Position numbers and translations under genes: made by a program. A stretch of 64,000 bases of DNA. Source: CALCNS01 sp937897315. GTDB lineage: Bacteria; Bacillota; JAAYKD01. The notes below the pieces were generated by a model that was not told where the DNA came from, searched no databases, and saw only the letters and a list, made by a program, of their open reading frames with translations. This document shows, one piece after another, positions 35,390-44,474 of this stretch. The DNA lies in the NCBI GenBank assembly GCA_036744005.1, contig DAINOJ010000002.1, positions 155,351 to 219,350 of the forward strand, written 5' to 3'. Positions within the stretch are counted from its first letter, which is position 1. Each line of letters begins with the position of its first letter.

Positions 35390-36496
35390 ATGGATGTTCA
35401 AAAATATCGTGCTCTTTTCCCGGTAACCAAGCAGTATGTTTTTCTAAACAATGCTGCCGAATCCCCACTGAATGAACCATTTCGTATGAGGTTGGAAGAT
35501 TATTTGAAAGTCTGTAGTACGGCGCCCCAAGACAAACCTTCAACAGTTCGCGAAGAAGTTCGAACACGTTTGGCCAAACTGCTTGGGGGTGCTCCTCATG
35601 AGTATGCCTTGGTCACCAGTACTGGTGTCGGCGTTAGCATAGTCGCAGCAGGATACCCCTGGAAAAAGGGTGACAACATTGTGGTCCCAGCAGATGAGCA
35701 TTGGAATAATACTTTTCCTTGGCTTGCCTTGCGGGAAAAAGAGGTCGAAGTACGCATTGTACCGGTGGATGAGCATTATCGCATCTCTCCCGAAGCAGTT
35801 GCGGAGCGGGTGGACCAAAATACCAAAATTGTCGCAGCTGCTGCGGTGCGTTTTAATTCGGGATTTCGTAGTAACCTCAAAGCCCTGAGCCAAATAGCTC
35901 ACCAAGTTGGGGCTCTCTTCCTAGTGGATGGGATTCAAGCAACCGGAGTCATGCCGTTAAACATAGAAGAAGAGGGTATAGATATTCTCTGTTGTGCTGG
36001 CTTCAAGTGGTTACTCGGTATGCCCGGAACAGGTTTTCTTTATGTAAAACAGGATGTACAACATCAAATCAACCCTAGCATGCCAGGCATGTTTGCCGCC
36101 GAGAATATCTTCACCGACCTACATTATTACGAAGATGCACGTCGTTTTGAAACGGGGTCTATTGCCTATTCCTTGTTTCACGCTTGGACTGCGGGACTGG
36201 ATGTACTGTTAGAGGTTGGTGTTGAGCGTATCTATGACCGTGTTATGCATCTCACTGGTTTACTGATTCAAGGAATTCGAGCAAAAGGTTATACCCTATT
36301 ATCTCCGGTAGAAACCTTAGGGGAACGCTCGTCTATATTAATATTTAGTGTTGGAGACGCGAACGACAAGAAAGCATTATATGCGTCCTTACGACAAAAA
36401 GGAATCATTGTGACCTATCGCGCAGGAGCCATTAGGGTCAGTCCCTCTTTCTTCAATACGGAAGAGGAGATTGCAGCTTTCTTGTCTGCCATTTAG
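35390..36496 (+). CDS. Class V aminotransferase (cysteine desulfurase-like fold)
   Basis: 368 residues. PLP-site features are visible: DGIQATGVMP (aspartate that pairs with the cofactor nitrogen) and the Schiff-base lysine in CCAGFKWLLGMPGTGFLY. It opens MDVQKYRALFPVTKQYVFLNNAAESP, typical of isopenicillin-N epimerase/desulfurase-like class V enzymes that are often misannotated as cysteine desulfurases. No SufU or NifU partner is adjacent, so sulfur mobilisation is not supported by context. GAGGAGG lies nine bases before ATG. An acyltransferase gene follows 25 bases downstream. Confidence 0.85.
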   Translation: MDVQKYRALFPVTKQYVFLNNAAESPLNEPFRMRLEDYLKVCSTAPQDKPSTVREEVRTRLAKLLGGAPHEYALVTSTGVGVSIVAAGYPWKKGDNIVVPADEHWNNTFPWLALREKEVEVRIVPVDEHYRISPEAVAERVDQNTKIVAAAAVRFNSGFRSNLKALSQIAHQVGALFLVDGIQATGVMPLNIEEEGIDILCCAGFKWLLGMPGTGFLYVKQDVQHQINPSMPGMFAAENIFTDLHYYEDARRFETGSIAYSLFHAWTAGLDVLLEVGVERIYDRVMHLTGLLIQGIRAKGYTLLSPVETLGERSSILIFSVGDANDKKALYASLRQKGIIVTYRAGAIRVSPSFFNTEEEIAAFLSAI

Positions 36497-36521
36497 ACCG
36501 TTTCACTATGGGAGGATAACG

Positions 36522-37559
36522 ATGAAACCACGTTTAACCGGAGCAGATTTGTTGAGAACCTTCGCTTGTATCAGTGTCATTTTCACCCATGTTACAGCAG
36601 AGATTTTATCTATGGGGATTGCAACACCTCAAGTGTATGTTTTTCTGGTTGCGTTAAATCGCTTTTGTCTTTCGAATGTTCCGATTTTTGTTTTCCTAAG
36701 CGGCTTGGTCCTGTACTATCGTTATGAAAAACAGACACTCCCCCTAACTTCCTTCTGGGTTAAACGTGTACAAGCGACTTTTCTTCCTTATGCAATTTGG
36801 AGTGCAATTTATTACGCTGCTTTTGCTTACTTTGGACTCGTACGCTGGAGTAGTCAGAGCTTTTTGTTAGGTCTGCTCACCGGTAATACGGTTTATCACC
36901 TATACTTTGTGATTATCATTTTGCAATTCTACTTTTTGTTCCCCTTCATAAAGATGGCATTTGATCGAATGAACTCACATTTTGTCTTGCTACTTTCACT
37001 GGGTTTCACTTTTGGTGGATTTCAATTCAGTGAATATGGTTGGAGCCAAGGTTGGCCATCTTATATAATGGATCGTCATTTCTTATCTTACCTATTCTTT
37101 TTTGTGCTGGGTTGCTACATGGCGAAGCATTACAAAGCCATTACTACACGGAAGCTACCGGCTTTGGCTCTGCTGCTTTCTTTCCTTTTACAAACCTTCT
37201 TAAAGATTAGCTTAATGGGTATTTTATATATTGCACCTACCCATAGTTGGAATGTTTACTATCAACCTCTGTGGTTGTTGTTTTCTTCCGTGGATATCGT
37301 GATTTTCACACTGATCACGTCAAGAATCAGCCTAAGTGAGACATCCCTGTTCCATCGCTTTTCTTCTTTTATTGGTAGCCACTCATTTACGATCTACTTG
37401 TCTCACCCCCTGCTTTTAATGCTGATCACAAAAGTTGCTCATGCACTCCATGTGACTCATCCCATGAGTTTGTTCACGATGTACTCTTTGTTTACGATTG
37501 CTGGGTCGGGTATACTTTCGAAAATCTTGAAGAAAGTTCAATGGAAAACCGCTACTTAA
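36522..37559 (+). CDS. Acyltransferase family 3 membrane protein
   Basis: About 345 residues with ten predicted membrane helices. The family opening TGADLLRTFACISVIFTHV contains the conserved Arg and the catalytic-site His of AT3 proteins. It ends at helix ten with no extra soluble domain. AT3 enzymes move acyl groups, often acetyl, to sugars or lipids at the membrane outer face. The target is unknown; cell-wall or exopolysaccharide O-acetylation is common. The start ATG at 36522 has GGGAGG six bases upstream. It is co-transcribed with the aminotransferase gene. Confidence 0.88.
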   Translation: MKPRLTGADLLRTFACISVIFTHVTAEILSMGIATPQVYVFLVALNRFCLSNVPIFVFLSGLVLYYRYEKQTLPLTSFWVKRVQATFLPYAIWSAIYYAAFAYFGLVRWSSQSFLLGLLTGNTVYHLYFVIIILQFYFLFPFIKMAFDRMNSHFVLLLSLGFTFGGFQFSEYGWSQGWPSYIMDRHFLSYLFFFVLGCYMAKHYKAITTRKLPALALLLSFLLQTFLKISLMGILYIAPTHSWNVYYQPLWLLFSSVDIVIFTLITSRISLSETSLFHRFSSFIGSHSFTIYLSHPLLLMLITKVAHALHVTHPMSLFTMYSLFTIAGSGILSKILKKVQWKTAT

Positions 37560-37564
37560 AAATC

Positions 37565-37596
37565 AAGAAGTCTCCTTGTTCAGGAGACTTCTTTTG
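37565..37596 (+). terminator. Terminator after the acyltransferase gene
   Basis: A perfect 12-bp stem (AAGAAGTCTCCT 37565-37576 with AGGAGACTTCTT 37582-37593), TGTTC loop, ending in a short T tract. It probably also stops the converging GNAT transcript. Confidence 0.88.
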
Positions 37597-37612
37597 TATA
37601 TACACGACTTGG

Positions 37613-38119
37613 CTACATCGACCAGTCAAAGAGCAGAACATCTTCCACCAGCTCTGCCCCCTGGTGTATTTCTTTGATTTCGCCCACTATTTTTCCTCCC
37701 ATATGCTGGTAGAAGCCAAGGGTTGGATTGCCACGCAAACAATTGATGGTCATCGTGGTATATCCCTGTCGTTTGAGTTCTTGAACCGCTGCCTCGAATA
37801 ACGCTTTGCCAATACCCAGCCCTTGGACTCCTTGCAGAACATACAAAGCAGAAATCTCACCCGCTTTTGGATACTTCTCATTTCTTGAAGGAGATATCAT
37901 GCAAAAACCCACCACGCCATCTTCCACCAAAGCAACAAAATGATGGTCTTCCTTTTCTAGTTGTTGTCTCATCCTTTTTGCTGCTGGTACAATGTTTTGG
38001 ATTCTTCGTTGAATCAACTCATCGGGCATCAGGCCAGAATAAGTAGTTCTCCAAGTATACACATTGACCAGTGCCATAGACATTGCATCTTGAGGTTTTG
38101 CACGACGTATTTGAAACAT
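37613..38119 (-). CDS. GNAT family N-acetyltransferase
   Basis: 168 residues from the ATG at 38119, which follows GGAGGAG. The GNAT fold is clear. The acetyl-CoA loop appears as VQGLGIGKALFEAA (motif A, Q/RxxGxG/A), preceded by the strand EISALYVL and followed by INCLRGNPTLGFYQHMGG (motif B). The acceptor is unknown. The arrangement of motifs resembles small cytoplasmic acetyltransferases that act on amines or protein N-termini. It lies downstream of hpf on the same strand with a hairpin between them. Confidence 0.88.
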   Translation of the reverse strand: MFQIRRAKPQDAMSMALVNVYTWRTTYSGLMPDELIQRRIQNIVPAAKRMRQQLEKEDHHFVALVEDGVVGFCMISPSRNEKYPKAGEISALYVLQGVQGLGIGKALFEAAVQELKRQGYTTMTINCLRGNPTLGFYQHMGGKIVGEIKEIHQGAELVEDVLLFDWSM

Positions 38120-38142
38120 AAACACTCCTCCAATATTATGAG

Positions 38143-38172
38143 AACGGCATAGCCCATAAGGACTATGCCGTT
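38143..38172. terminator. Hairpin between hpf and the GNAT gene
   Basis: AACGGCATAG (38143-38152) pairs with CTATGCCGTT (38163-38172). The T tract is better on the plus strand (TTTTAT) than on the minus strand, where the genes are, so it may be a weak attenuator for the GNAT gene. Confidence 0.5.
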
Positions 38173-38188
38173 TTATGGTCAACTAATC

Positions 38189-38734
38189 TTAATATAGTTC
38201 GGGTTCAATCAAGCCATATTTACCATCGTTGCGTCGATACACCACGTTAATCTTTTCGGTTTCTGCATTGAGAAACATATAAAAGGAGTGGCCCAACATT
38301 TCCATTTCGATGACAGCATCCTCTGGGTAGGTGGGTTTCATAGCGAAACGTTTCACGCGAATGATTTGTGGACTTTCATCATCCTCTTCTTCCACTGCTG
38401 GGGTCGGGTTCTGCCAATTAGCTGTACGAATGGATTCTCCGCTGCGACGTTTGTTGTTCCAACGAGTTTTATATTTACTTAATTGGCGTTCTAAGGTATC
38501 GATGGCCGCATCGAAAGCGACATAAAAATCGGGTGCATATTCTTCGGCACGTAACCGGAATCCACCGGCTTGTAAGGTGATTTCCACCCTTTCTTCTTCC
38601 TGCTCTTTACTGCAGTTCACAGCAATGTCGACTTCACGATTCAGTAATTTGTCGAACTTGCTTAGCTTCTTTTCGGCATACTGGATATGGACTTCATTGG
38701 GGGAGAAATGTTTGGCTTTCATTTGGAGATTCAT
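38189..38734 (-). CDS. hpf: Long-form ribosome hibernation promoting factor
   Basis: 181 residues. The N-terminal S30AE domain (to ~100) binds the decoding centre. A linker and the C-terminal dimerisation domain (about 125-181, including FAMKPTYPEDAVIEMEMLGHSFYMFLN) pair two ribosomes into 100S particles. This long form is usual in Firmicutes. The start ATG has AGAGGTG five bases upstream. The 184-base region to comF upstream holds a TGACAAG/CTTGTCA inverted repeat (38763-38788) that could be an operator. Confidence 0.95.
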   Translation of the reverse strand: MNLQMKAKHFSPNEVHIQYAEKKLSKFDKLLNREVDIAVNCSKEQEEERVEITLQAGGFRLRAEEYAPDFYVAFDAAIDTLERQLSKYKTRWNNKRRSGESIRTANWQNPTPAVEEEDDESPQIIRVKRFAMKPTYPEDAVIEMEMLGHSFYMFLNAETEKINVVYRRNDGKYGLIEPELY

Positions 38735-38918
38735 AGTGACACCTCTTTCTATAAGAGTTACATGACAAGGGGTGATGTCTGCTTGTCACGAGAAGCAAGT
38801 CTCCATGGATTCTTGTCTCTGTTATTTATCTTCCACACGTGAGACCTTTTTCCCTTCTGCCTTTTATGAAAAAACAGAATTTTGTCGAATTCACAAATAT
38901 GACACAATTTTCCAGCCC

Positions 38919-39569
38919 TTATGCGGGTGTTTTGGCGACAGTCAAAGCAAATATTTGATTTGCACCTGCTGTTAGAAGCGCTTGAGCACAGTAATACAAG
39001 GTTGCGCCTGTGGTATAAACGTCATCAATGAGCAGAATATCTCTGCCTTTTACATCCGTTTTGGTCGATGCCATATACACACCGGCAAGTGCAGCCCATC
39101 TTTGTTCCCGAGTGAGGTGATGTTGCTCCGGTGGCTGTTTGGTTTTTACCAAAGCATGGATGATAGGGATGCTTGTCTGTTGCGCAAGTGCTTTCGCTAA
39201 GTGCTGAGAGGAATGAAATCCCCTTTCTTTCTCGCGTCGCAATGTCATAGGAACATAGGTTATGAGAGGGTTCTCAGACCCTTGAAATATATGCTGTTTC
39301 TTTTCCACCCACCAGGAGGCAAACAAACCTGCCAATGAGGGTTGAAAGCGATACTTATAATTTAGTATGAGTTCTTTTCCTTGATCTTCGTAGGAAAATA
39401 AGGACTGTTGCCCACCCAACAATTGCTGTTCTGTAGCATTACCCTCTAGCCAGCGCAATGTGCTCTGGCAGCTCGGGCAAAGTCCGATATCGATTTCTTC
39501 TTCAATGGGCATCTGGCATAAACTACATTCCTGCAACGGGGGAAAAAAGAATTTTTCAAGAAAGTGCAT
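38919..39569 (-). CDS. ComF family phosphoribosyltransferase-like protein
   Basis: About 216 residues from the ATG at 39569 (GAGGTGA upstream), overlapping the recD2 stop by 14 bases. A cysteine pair CSLC near residue 15 and a second CPSC form the N-terminal zinc finger. The PRTase motif LLIDDVYTTGAT is near the C-terminus. ComF/GntX proteins are needed for DNA uptake in naturally competent bacteria, where they act on the cytoplasmic side. No other competence gene is in the window. Coupling to recD2 suggests a role in DNA processing, which is inference. Confidence 0.88.
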   Translation of the reverse strand: MHFLEKFFFPPLQECSLCQMPIEEEIDIGLCPSCQSTLRWLEGNATEQQLLGGQQSLFSYEDQGKELILNYKYRFQPSLAGLFASWWVEKKQHIFQGSENPLITYVPMTLRREKERGFHSSQHLAKALAQQTSIPIIHALVKTKQPPEQHHLTREQRWAALAGVYMASTKTDVKGRDILLIDDVYTTGATLYYCAQALLTAGANQIFALTVAKTPA

Positions 39570-41784
39570 GGGATTCACCTCGTAATCTCTGAGCCAATGC
39601 CGTATAGCGAATGGCCACTTCGTTACGTTGAATTGCCAAACGCAACGCACGTTTACTACCAACAATCACCACCAATTTTTTTCCACGGGTAACGGCTGTA
39701 TACAGTAAGTTTCTTTGTAATAAAATCGCATGCTGAGTGAGTAATGGTATAATCACTGCCGGATACTCGCTTCCTTGGCTTTTATGAACGGTTATGGCAT
39801 AACTTTGCGTTAGTTCATCTAGTTCGTGGTCTTCGTAAGGAATGAGATGATTGCCTTCGCCATCTGCATACTCAACCACTAACAACAACGCTTCTCGGTC
39901 GACTTCGACAATTCGTCCAATGTCTCCATTGAACACGCCTTTATCGTAGTTATTGCGTATTTGCATGACTTTGTCGCCCAAACGATAGGATACCCCGGCA
40001 CGCTGCAACTCAGGCTTGCCCGAATTGGCGGGGTTGAGCCGCTCCTGCAAAGAGTGATTTAACTGATCTACCCCTATGCTACCCCGTCTCATCGGGGTCA
40101 ATACCTGAATTCCTTCATAGGCATCCACTTTGAGGAAAGCCGGCAACCGTTTCGTTGCTAAATCGCAAACCAGTTGCAAAACTTCTTCGGGGTCTTCCTT
40201 TTCCATAAAGAAAAAATCGGCATCGGGCTGCCCATACTGGGGCATTTCTCCACTACGAATACGATGGGCATTGGTCACAATTAAGCTCTGTTCGGCTTGG
40301 CGAAACACCGTTTTCAGGGTGACGACGGGTATTTTCCCGGAGTCGATGAGATCTTTCAACACATTTCCCGCTCCCACCGAAGGTAACTGGTCTTGATCTC
40401 CAATGAGGATAAGGCGACATCCCAACGGAATGGCCTTCAATACATGATAAAACAGTAAAATATCCATCATGGAACTCTCGTCCAAGATAAGAACATCACA
40501 CGACAAAGGGTTGTCTTCGTTGCGGGCAAAATCGACCCCCACTCCCGCTACAAAGCTGTACTCCAATAGGCGATGGATGGTTTTCGCTTCACGTCCCGTC
40601 ACTTCGTTGAGCCGTTTCGCAGCACGTCCTGTAGGTGCAGCCAGAAGGATTTTAGCTTGCCTTTGGTTGTATAGCATAGTCAGGGCTCGTACAATCGTCG
40701 TTTTCCCGGTTCCGGGGCCCCCTGTAATAATGGTCACCTGGTGATTCAGTGCTTGCTGCAAGGCGAAAATTTGCTCTTCGGCAAAGCGAAGACCCAGCTT
40801 TGCTTCCAAAGGTGCAATATCCTCGCGGTATTGTTGCTGCCAGGTTTCTTTTGCCATAAGAGTTTGTTGACTACCTCCGCTGTTTACCAACCAAAGCAAT
40901 CGCTGGGCGGCACGGCTTTCGGCATAGTAAAAGGGCATGAGATAGACGCTTATCTGGCCGTTTATGGTAGGTTCCGCCATGCATTCTCCGTTTGTCAGTA
41001 AGTCGTTCAATGCTTTTTGAATATTTTCTGGATCTGCTAGTAATGCATTGGAAGCTAGTTCGAGTAGCATATCTTGGGGTACATAACAATGTCCCTCGTT
41101 GGTTTGTTCGCTCAGCACATGCCTTAGCCCGGCTTTCAAGCGTTGAGGATCTTCCGAGGGAATACCTAGTTTTTGACCAATCTCGTCGGCAGTGCGGAAA
41201 CCGATGCCGAAAACTTCATCCGCCAACCGATAGGGATTACTTCGAATTAAATGAACCAAATCGCTTTGACCCTGATTGCTGTAGTGTTTATAAATGCGTA
41301 TCGCTAAATGAGGGCTAATGTCAAAACCCTGCAAGTATATCATAAAATTTTCGATTTCTTTATGTGTTAAGAGGTTATCGCGAATACGATAAGCGAGTTT
41401 CTCGTCAATACCTCGAATTACTGTAAGTGCTTTGGGATCCTCGCGGATGACCCGCAGAACATCTTTTCCGAAATGATGGACCATGGCTTCAGCTCTTTTT
41501 TTCTTTATTCCTTTGAGAAGACCCGAGCCTAGGTAACGGATTAGCCCACTTTCGGTGGTAGGCAACAGCACTTCACTTTTTTCAGCTTTGAATTGACGGC
41601 CAAAGGTAGGATGATGGATCCAATCCCCTTCTAAGCGAAGCTGTTCTCCCTCTTTCAGAGCCGCAAACGAACCCACCACTGTCACAGGAAATCGGCTCTC
41701 AGGGACTTCTAAACGAAATACGGAATAAAAGTTATCTTCGTTTCGAAACGTGATTCGGCGAACGGTACCTTCTATGGCAATCAT
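39556..41784 (-). CDS. recD2: RecD2-type 5'-3' DNA helicase
   Basis: 742 residues. The N-terminal domain and helix-hairpin-helix region (about 75-170) precede the SF1B motor. Motif I is GGPGTGKTTIVRAL, motif II LILDESSMMD, motif III LILIGDQDQLPSVG, and the C-terminal SH3-fold-bearing region ends SYAITVHKSQGSEYP (motifs V/VI). RecD2 acts without RecBC, limiting replication fork damage and aiding repair. Length and domain order match the family. The start ATG has GAAGGG seven bases upstream. comF follows with a 14-base overlap. Confidence 0.95.
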   Translation of the reverse strand: MIAIEGTVRRITFRNEDNFYSVFRLEVPESRFPVTVVGSFAALKEGEQLRLEGDWIHHPTFGRQFKAEKSEVLLPTTESGLIRYLGSGLLKGIKKKRAEAMVHHFGKDVLRVIREDPKALTVIRGIDEKLAYRIRDNLLTHKEIENFMIYLQGFDISPHLAIRIYKHYSNQGQSDLVHLIRSNPYRLADEVFGIGFRTADEIGQKLGIPSEDPQRLKAGLRHVLSEQTNEGHCYVPQDMLLELASNALLADPENIQKALNDLLTNGECMAEPTINGQISVYLMPFYYAESRAAQRLLWLVNSGGSQQTLMAKETWQQQYREDIAPLEAKLGLRFAEEQIFALQQALNHQVTIITGGPGTGKTTIVRALTMLYNQRQAKILLAAPTGRAAKRLNEVTGREAKTIHRLLEYSFVAGVGVDFARNEDNPLSCDVLILDESSMMDILLFYHVLKAIPLGCRLILIGDQDQLPSVGAGNVLKDLIDSGKIPVVTLKTVFRQAEQSLIVTNAHRIRSGEMPQYGQPDADFFFMEKEDPEEVLQLVCDLATKRLPAFLKVDAYEGIQVLTPMRRGSIGVDQLNHSLQERLNPANSGKPELQRAGVSYRLGDKVMQIRNNYDKGVFNGDIGRIVEVDREALLLVVEYADGEGNHLIPYEDHELDELTQSYAITVHKSQGSEYPAVIIPLLTQHAILLQRNLLYTAVTRGKKLVVIVGSKRALRLAIQRNEVAIRYTALAQRLRGESHALS

Positions 41785-41831
41785 CTATTATCCCTTCTTT
41801 CTCACTAAAATGGCTACAGCTTCATTCCCTA

Positions 41832-41879
41832 CACCATAAAAAAAACCCTTCCACCGTAGAACAAAACGGTAGAAGGGTT
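41832..41879 (-). terminator. metK terminator
   Basis: AACCCTTCCACCGT (41844-41857) pairs with ACGGTAGAAGGGTT (41866-41879) with one mismatch; on the minus strand it runs into eight T. Confidence 0.93.
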
Positions 41880-41886
41880 CAAGAAC

Positions 41887-43080
41887 CTACTTCAGAGCTG
41901 CAGCCAAAACAACCGCCATATCGATTTGCTCCCATGGTAAGTCGAGATCATGACGACCGAAGTGACCATAGGCTGCTACTTGTTTGTAGATGGGACGAAG
42001 TAAGCGAAGCTTGCGAATGATAGCAGCAGGGCGCATATCAAAATTCTTGCGAATAAGTGCAGTCAACTCGTCATCGTGAAGTTTGCCGGTGCCGTAGGTA
42101 TTGACCATAACCGAAACCGGTTCTGCTACACCAATCGCATACGCCAACTGAATTTCACATCGTTCGGCCAACCCAGCAGCAACGACGTTCTTAGCTATAT
42201 AACGAGCCATGTAAGCGGCGGAGCGGTCAACTTTTGTGGGATCTTTCCCCGAGAAAGCACCACCTCCATGACTGGCCATGCCGCCGTAGGTATCGACAAT
42301 GATCTTGCGGCCAGTCAATCCGGAATCCCCATGCGGACCACCGATGACAAAACGGCCGGTGGGGTTGATGAGGTAACGAGTTTTTTCGTCGATGAGATGA
42401 GCCGGTAATACCGGTTGTATGACATGCTTCATGATTTGACGTCGAATCTCTTCTTGAGTCATTTCCGGTGCATGTTGCGCAGAAATCACTACAGTATCGA
42501 TACGAATGGGGGTAAATCCCTCGTATTCCACGGTGACTTGTGCCTTCCCATCGGGTCGCAACCAAGGTAAAATATCTTCTTTACGCACTTGCGCCAAACG
42601 ATGGGTCAACATGTGTGCATATTGAATGGGTGTAGGCATGAACTCCGGCGTTTCGTTGCAGGCAAAACCAAACATCATACCCTGGTCCCCGGCACCCAGC
42701 CATTCGGCAGCAGCTTCGGCATCGGCTTCATCGCGGAATTCTAAAGCGCGATTGACACCCATGGCGATATCTGCGGATTGCTCATTTATGGAAGTAAGAA
42801 CCGCACAGGTTTCACCATCGAAGCCGTATTTAGCTCGGGTATAGCCAATGTCATTCAGTGTTTTTCGAACCAGACTGGGAATATCGACATAGGTTTGGGT
42901 GCTGATCTCCCCCATCACTAAAACCAATCCGGTGCAAACCACCGTTTCACATGCGACGCGAGCGCTTGGGTCTTTTTCCAAAATGGCATCTAGGACTCCG
43001 TCAGAAATTTGGTCACAGATTTTATCGGGATGCCCTTCGGTAACCGATTCGGAAGTAAAAAAGTGTCGTTCTTTGGCCAT
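41887..43080 (-). CDS. metK: S-adenosylmethionine synthetase
   Basis: About 397 residues from the ATG at 43080 (AAGGAGGAG upstream). It opens FTSESVTEGHPDKICDQISD, with the methionine- and ATP-binding GHPDK. The GAGDQGMMFGFA hexapeptide region and the P-loop-like GGGAFSGKDPTKVDRS are intact. It makes SAM from methionine and ATP as a cytoplasmic tetramer. Expression is controlled by a SAM-I riboswitch directly upstream, giving product feedback. It is a single-gene transcription unit. Confidence 0.98.
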   Translation of the reverse strand: MAKERHFFTSESVTEGHPDKICDQISDGVLDAILEKDPSARVACETVVCTGLVLVMGEISTQTYVDIPSLVRKTLNDIGYTRAKYGFDGETCAVLTSINEQSADIAMGVNRALEFRDEADAEAAAEWLGAGDQGMMFGFACNETPEFMPTPIQYAHMLTHRLAQVRKEDILPWLRPDGKAQVTVEYEGFTPIRIDTVVISAQHAPEMTQEEIRRQIMKHVIQPVLPAHLIDEKTRYLINPTGRFVIGGPHGDSGLTGRKIIVDTYGGMASHGGGAFSGKDPTKVDRSAAYMARYIAKNVVAAGLAERCEIQLAYAIGVAEPVSVMVNTYGTGKLHDDELTALIRKNFDMRPAAIIRKLRLLRPIYKQVAAYGHFGRHDLDLPWEQIDMAVVLAAALK

Positions 43081-43131
43081 CATAAACTCCTCCTTGCTTT
43101 CATGCAATTCATTCTCGTGCGTTTGACGTTA

Positions 43132-43285
43132 TAAAAACCCTTCTGCCGATTAAGCAGAAGGGTACGTGTCGAAAGTTCGCCACTCATCTGCCACAAGTTT
43201 TGTGCAGGAGTTAGCACCGTACCATAAAGGCCGGTTGCCGGGTTTCATAGGGCCTGTCCCTCCACCACTCTTGATGAGAATGTAA
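43132..43285 (-). promoter_or_regulatory. SAM-I (S-box) riboswitch with terminator
   Basis: On the minus strand: P1 arms CTCATC (43273-43278) and GATGAG (43183-43188), the AGAGTGG...GAGGGA kink-turn element, GAAACCCGGCAACC and GGTGCTAACTCCTGC, all S-box hallmarks. The expression platform is a 10-bp terminator ACCCTTCTGC/GCAGAAGGGT (43137-43163) running into T5. SAM binding favours termination before metK. Confidence 0.96.
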
Positions 43286-43298
43286 TTGTCAGGAATAA

Positions 43299-43327
43299 AG
43301 TATACAAAAAACTCAATCACTTGTCAA
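43299..43327 (-). promoter_or_regulatory. metK/SAM-I promoter
   Basis: Minus strand TTGACA (43322-43327), 17-base spacer, TATACT (43299-43304). Confidence 0.88.
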
Positions 43328-43360
43328 GTTTTTTAAAAGGGTCTAGTCCACAAAGTTATC

Positions 43361-43401
43361 ACATTTAAAGGGGTAGGGACAGTCCCTACCCCTTTAAATG
43401 T
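43361..43401. repeat. Perfect 20-bp inverted repeat after smpB
   Basis: Arms 43361-43380 and 43382-43401 are exact reverse complements around a single base, with GGGACAGTCCC at the centre. The palindrome includes the first base of the smpB stop. It has no T run, so it is not a classical terminator; it could still stabilise the 3' end or be a remnant of a small mobile repeat. Confidence 0.8.
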
Positions 43402-43877
43402 TACTCTTGGTATCGACGACCTTCTTTGACTGCACGAGCGCTTTCACGCTTGGCAGAGCGATCGGCCTCGTCGTCGCGTTTATCATAGAGTTTTTTACCT
43501 TGAGCAACTCCCAATTCGACTTTCACCAGAGAATCCTTTAGGTAAAAAGAAAGAGGAACTAACGTGTATCCCTTCTCCTTTATCGCACTTTGTAGCTTCA
43601 AAATCTCTCGTTTATGTAAAAGCAATCTTCGCGGTCGCATGGGTTCTACATTAAAGCGATTTCCGGCTTCATAGGGGCTAATATGCACATTCATTAGCAT
43701 ACATTGACCTTTTTCGACTCTGGCATAGCTATCTTGCAAATTAACCTTCCCGGCACGTACCGACTTCACTTCGGTACCCTTCAACTCTATTCCGGCTTCA
43801 TAGGTTTCCAAGATAAAATAATCATGCCTAGCTTTTCGGTTCTGAGCAACTTGCTTATGCTCTTTTTCCTTGACCAT
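43401..43877 (-). CDS. smpB: SsrA-binding protein SmpB
   Basis: 158 residues. It has the SmpB beta-barrel with NRKARHDYFILETYEAGI and LKGTEVKSVRAGKVNLQDSY, and the basic C-terminal tail ending AKRESARAVKEGRRYQE that folds in the mRNA channel. SmpB delivers tmRNA to stalled ribosomes. No ssrA gene is visible within the window. It is preceded by GGAGGAGGG and follows tdk by 18 bases, making an ung-tdk-smpB operon. Confidence 0.97.
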   Translation of the reverse strand: MVKEKEHKQVAQNRKARHDYFILETYEAGIELKGTEVKSVRAGKVNLQDSYARVEKGQCMLMNVHISPYEAGNRFNVEPMRPRRLLLHKREILKLQSAIKEKGYTLVPLSFYLKDSLVKVELGVAQGKKLYDKRDDEADRSAKRESARAVKEGRRYQE

Positions 43878-43895
43878 ATCATCCCTCCTCCGGAA

Positions 43896-44456
43896 TTATT
43901 TCAAACGCCCTTCCCGCCAACAACGGTAGCAGAGAGGTGTATACTGTTCGTTCCCTCCTATAACCACTTGTGGACCTTCGCGAATAATTCCATTTTCATT
44001 AAAACGAGCATTCACGGTGGCTTTGGCACCACAATGACAAATGGACTTGATTTCGACGACACTCTCCGCCAATTCCAGCAACCTGGCACTTCCTTCGAAC
44101 ATGTGTGTGCTAAAATCGGTTCGTAACCCATAACACAGAACCGGCATATCACAGTCAACCGTGAGATTCTTCAACTCTTCTACTTGTGCCCCGGTTAAAA
44201 ATTGCGCTTCATCTACAATAATGACCTGATGTTGCGGTTCTAACAGGTCGGCAAAGCGTTGGTTTTTATAAATAAGCCGACAAGGACGCTCCAGGCCGAC
44301 TCTTGAGCGAATCACCGCTGCCTGGTCACGAGTATCGATAGCGGGCTTTGCCAGCAAAACATGGTATCCTCTTTCTCGATAATTAAACTCCACCATTAGC
44401 GCTTGAGCCGATTTGCTACTACCCATGGTGCCGTACCGAAAATACAATTTAGCCAT
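43896..44456 (-). CDS. tdk: Thymidine kinase
   Basis: About 186 residues from the ATG at 44456 (GGAGGT seven bases upstream). The P-loop is GTMGSSKSA near residue 10, and the Walker B-like strand is IIVDEAQFLT. A zinc-binding lasso is formed by CHCGAKA and CYRCWREG. This is a type II (TK1-like) thymidine kinase that phosphorylates thymidine with ATP in the salvage pathway. It lies between ung and smpB with short gaps. Confidence 0.96.
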   Translation of the reverse strand: MAKLYFRYGTMGSSKSAQALMVEFNYRERGYHVLLAKPAIDTRDQAAVIRSRVGLERPCRLIYKNQRFADLLEPQHQVIIVDEAQFLTGAQVEELKNLTVDCDMPVLCYGLRTDFSTHMFEGSARLLELAESVVEIKSICHCGAKATVNARFNENGIIREGPQVVIGGNEQYTPLCYRCWREGRLK

Positions 44457-44474
44457 TAGAGCGACCTCCAAATA

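Noticed and set aside
35390..36496. Cysteine desulfurase feeding Fe-S assembly
   Set aside because: Fold agrees, but there is no SufU, IscU or other partner nearby, so I kept the broader aminotransferase call.
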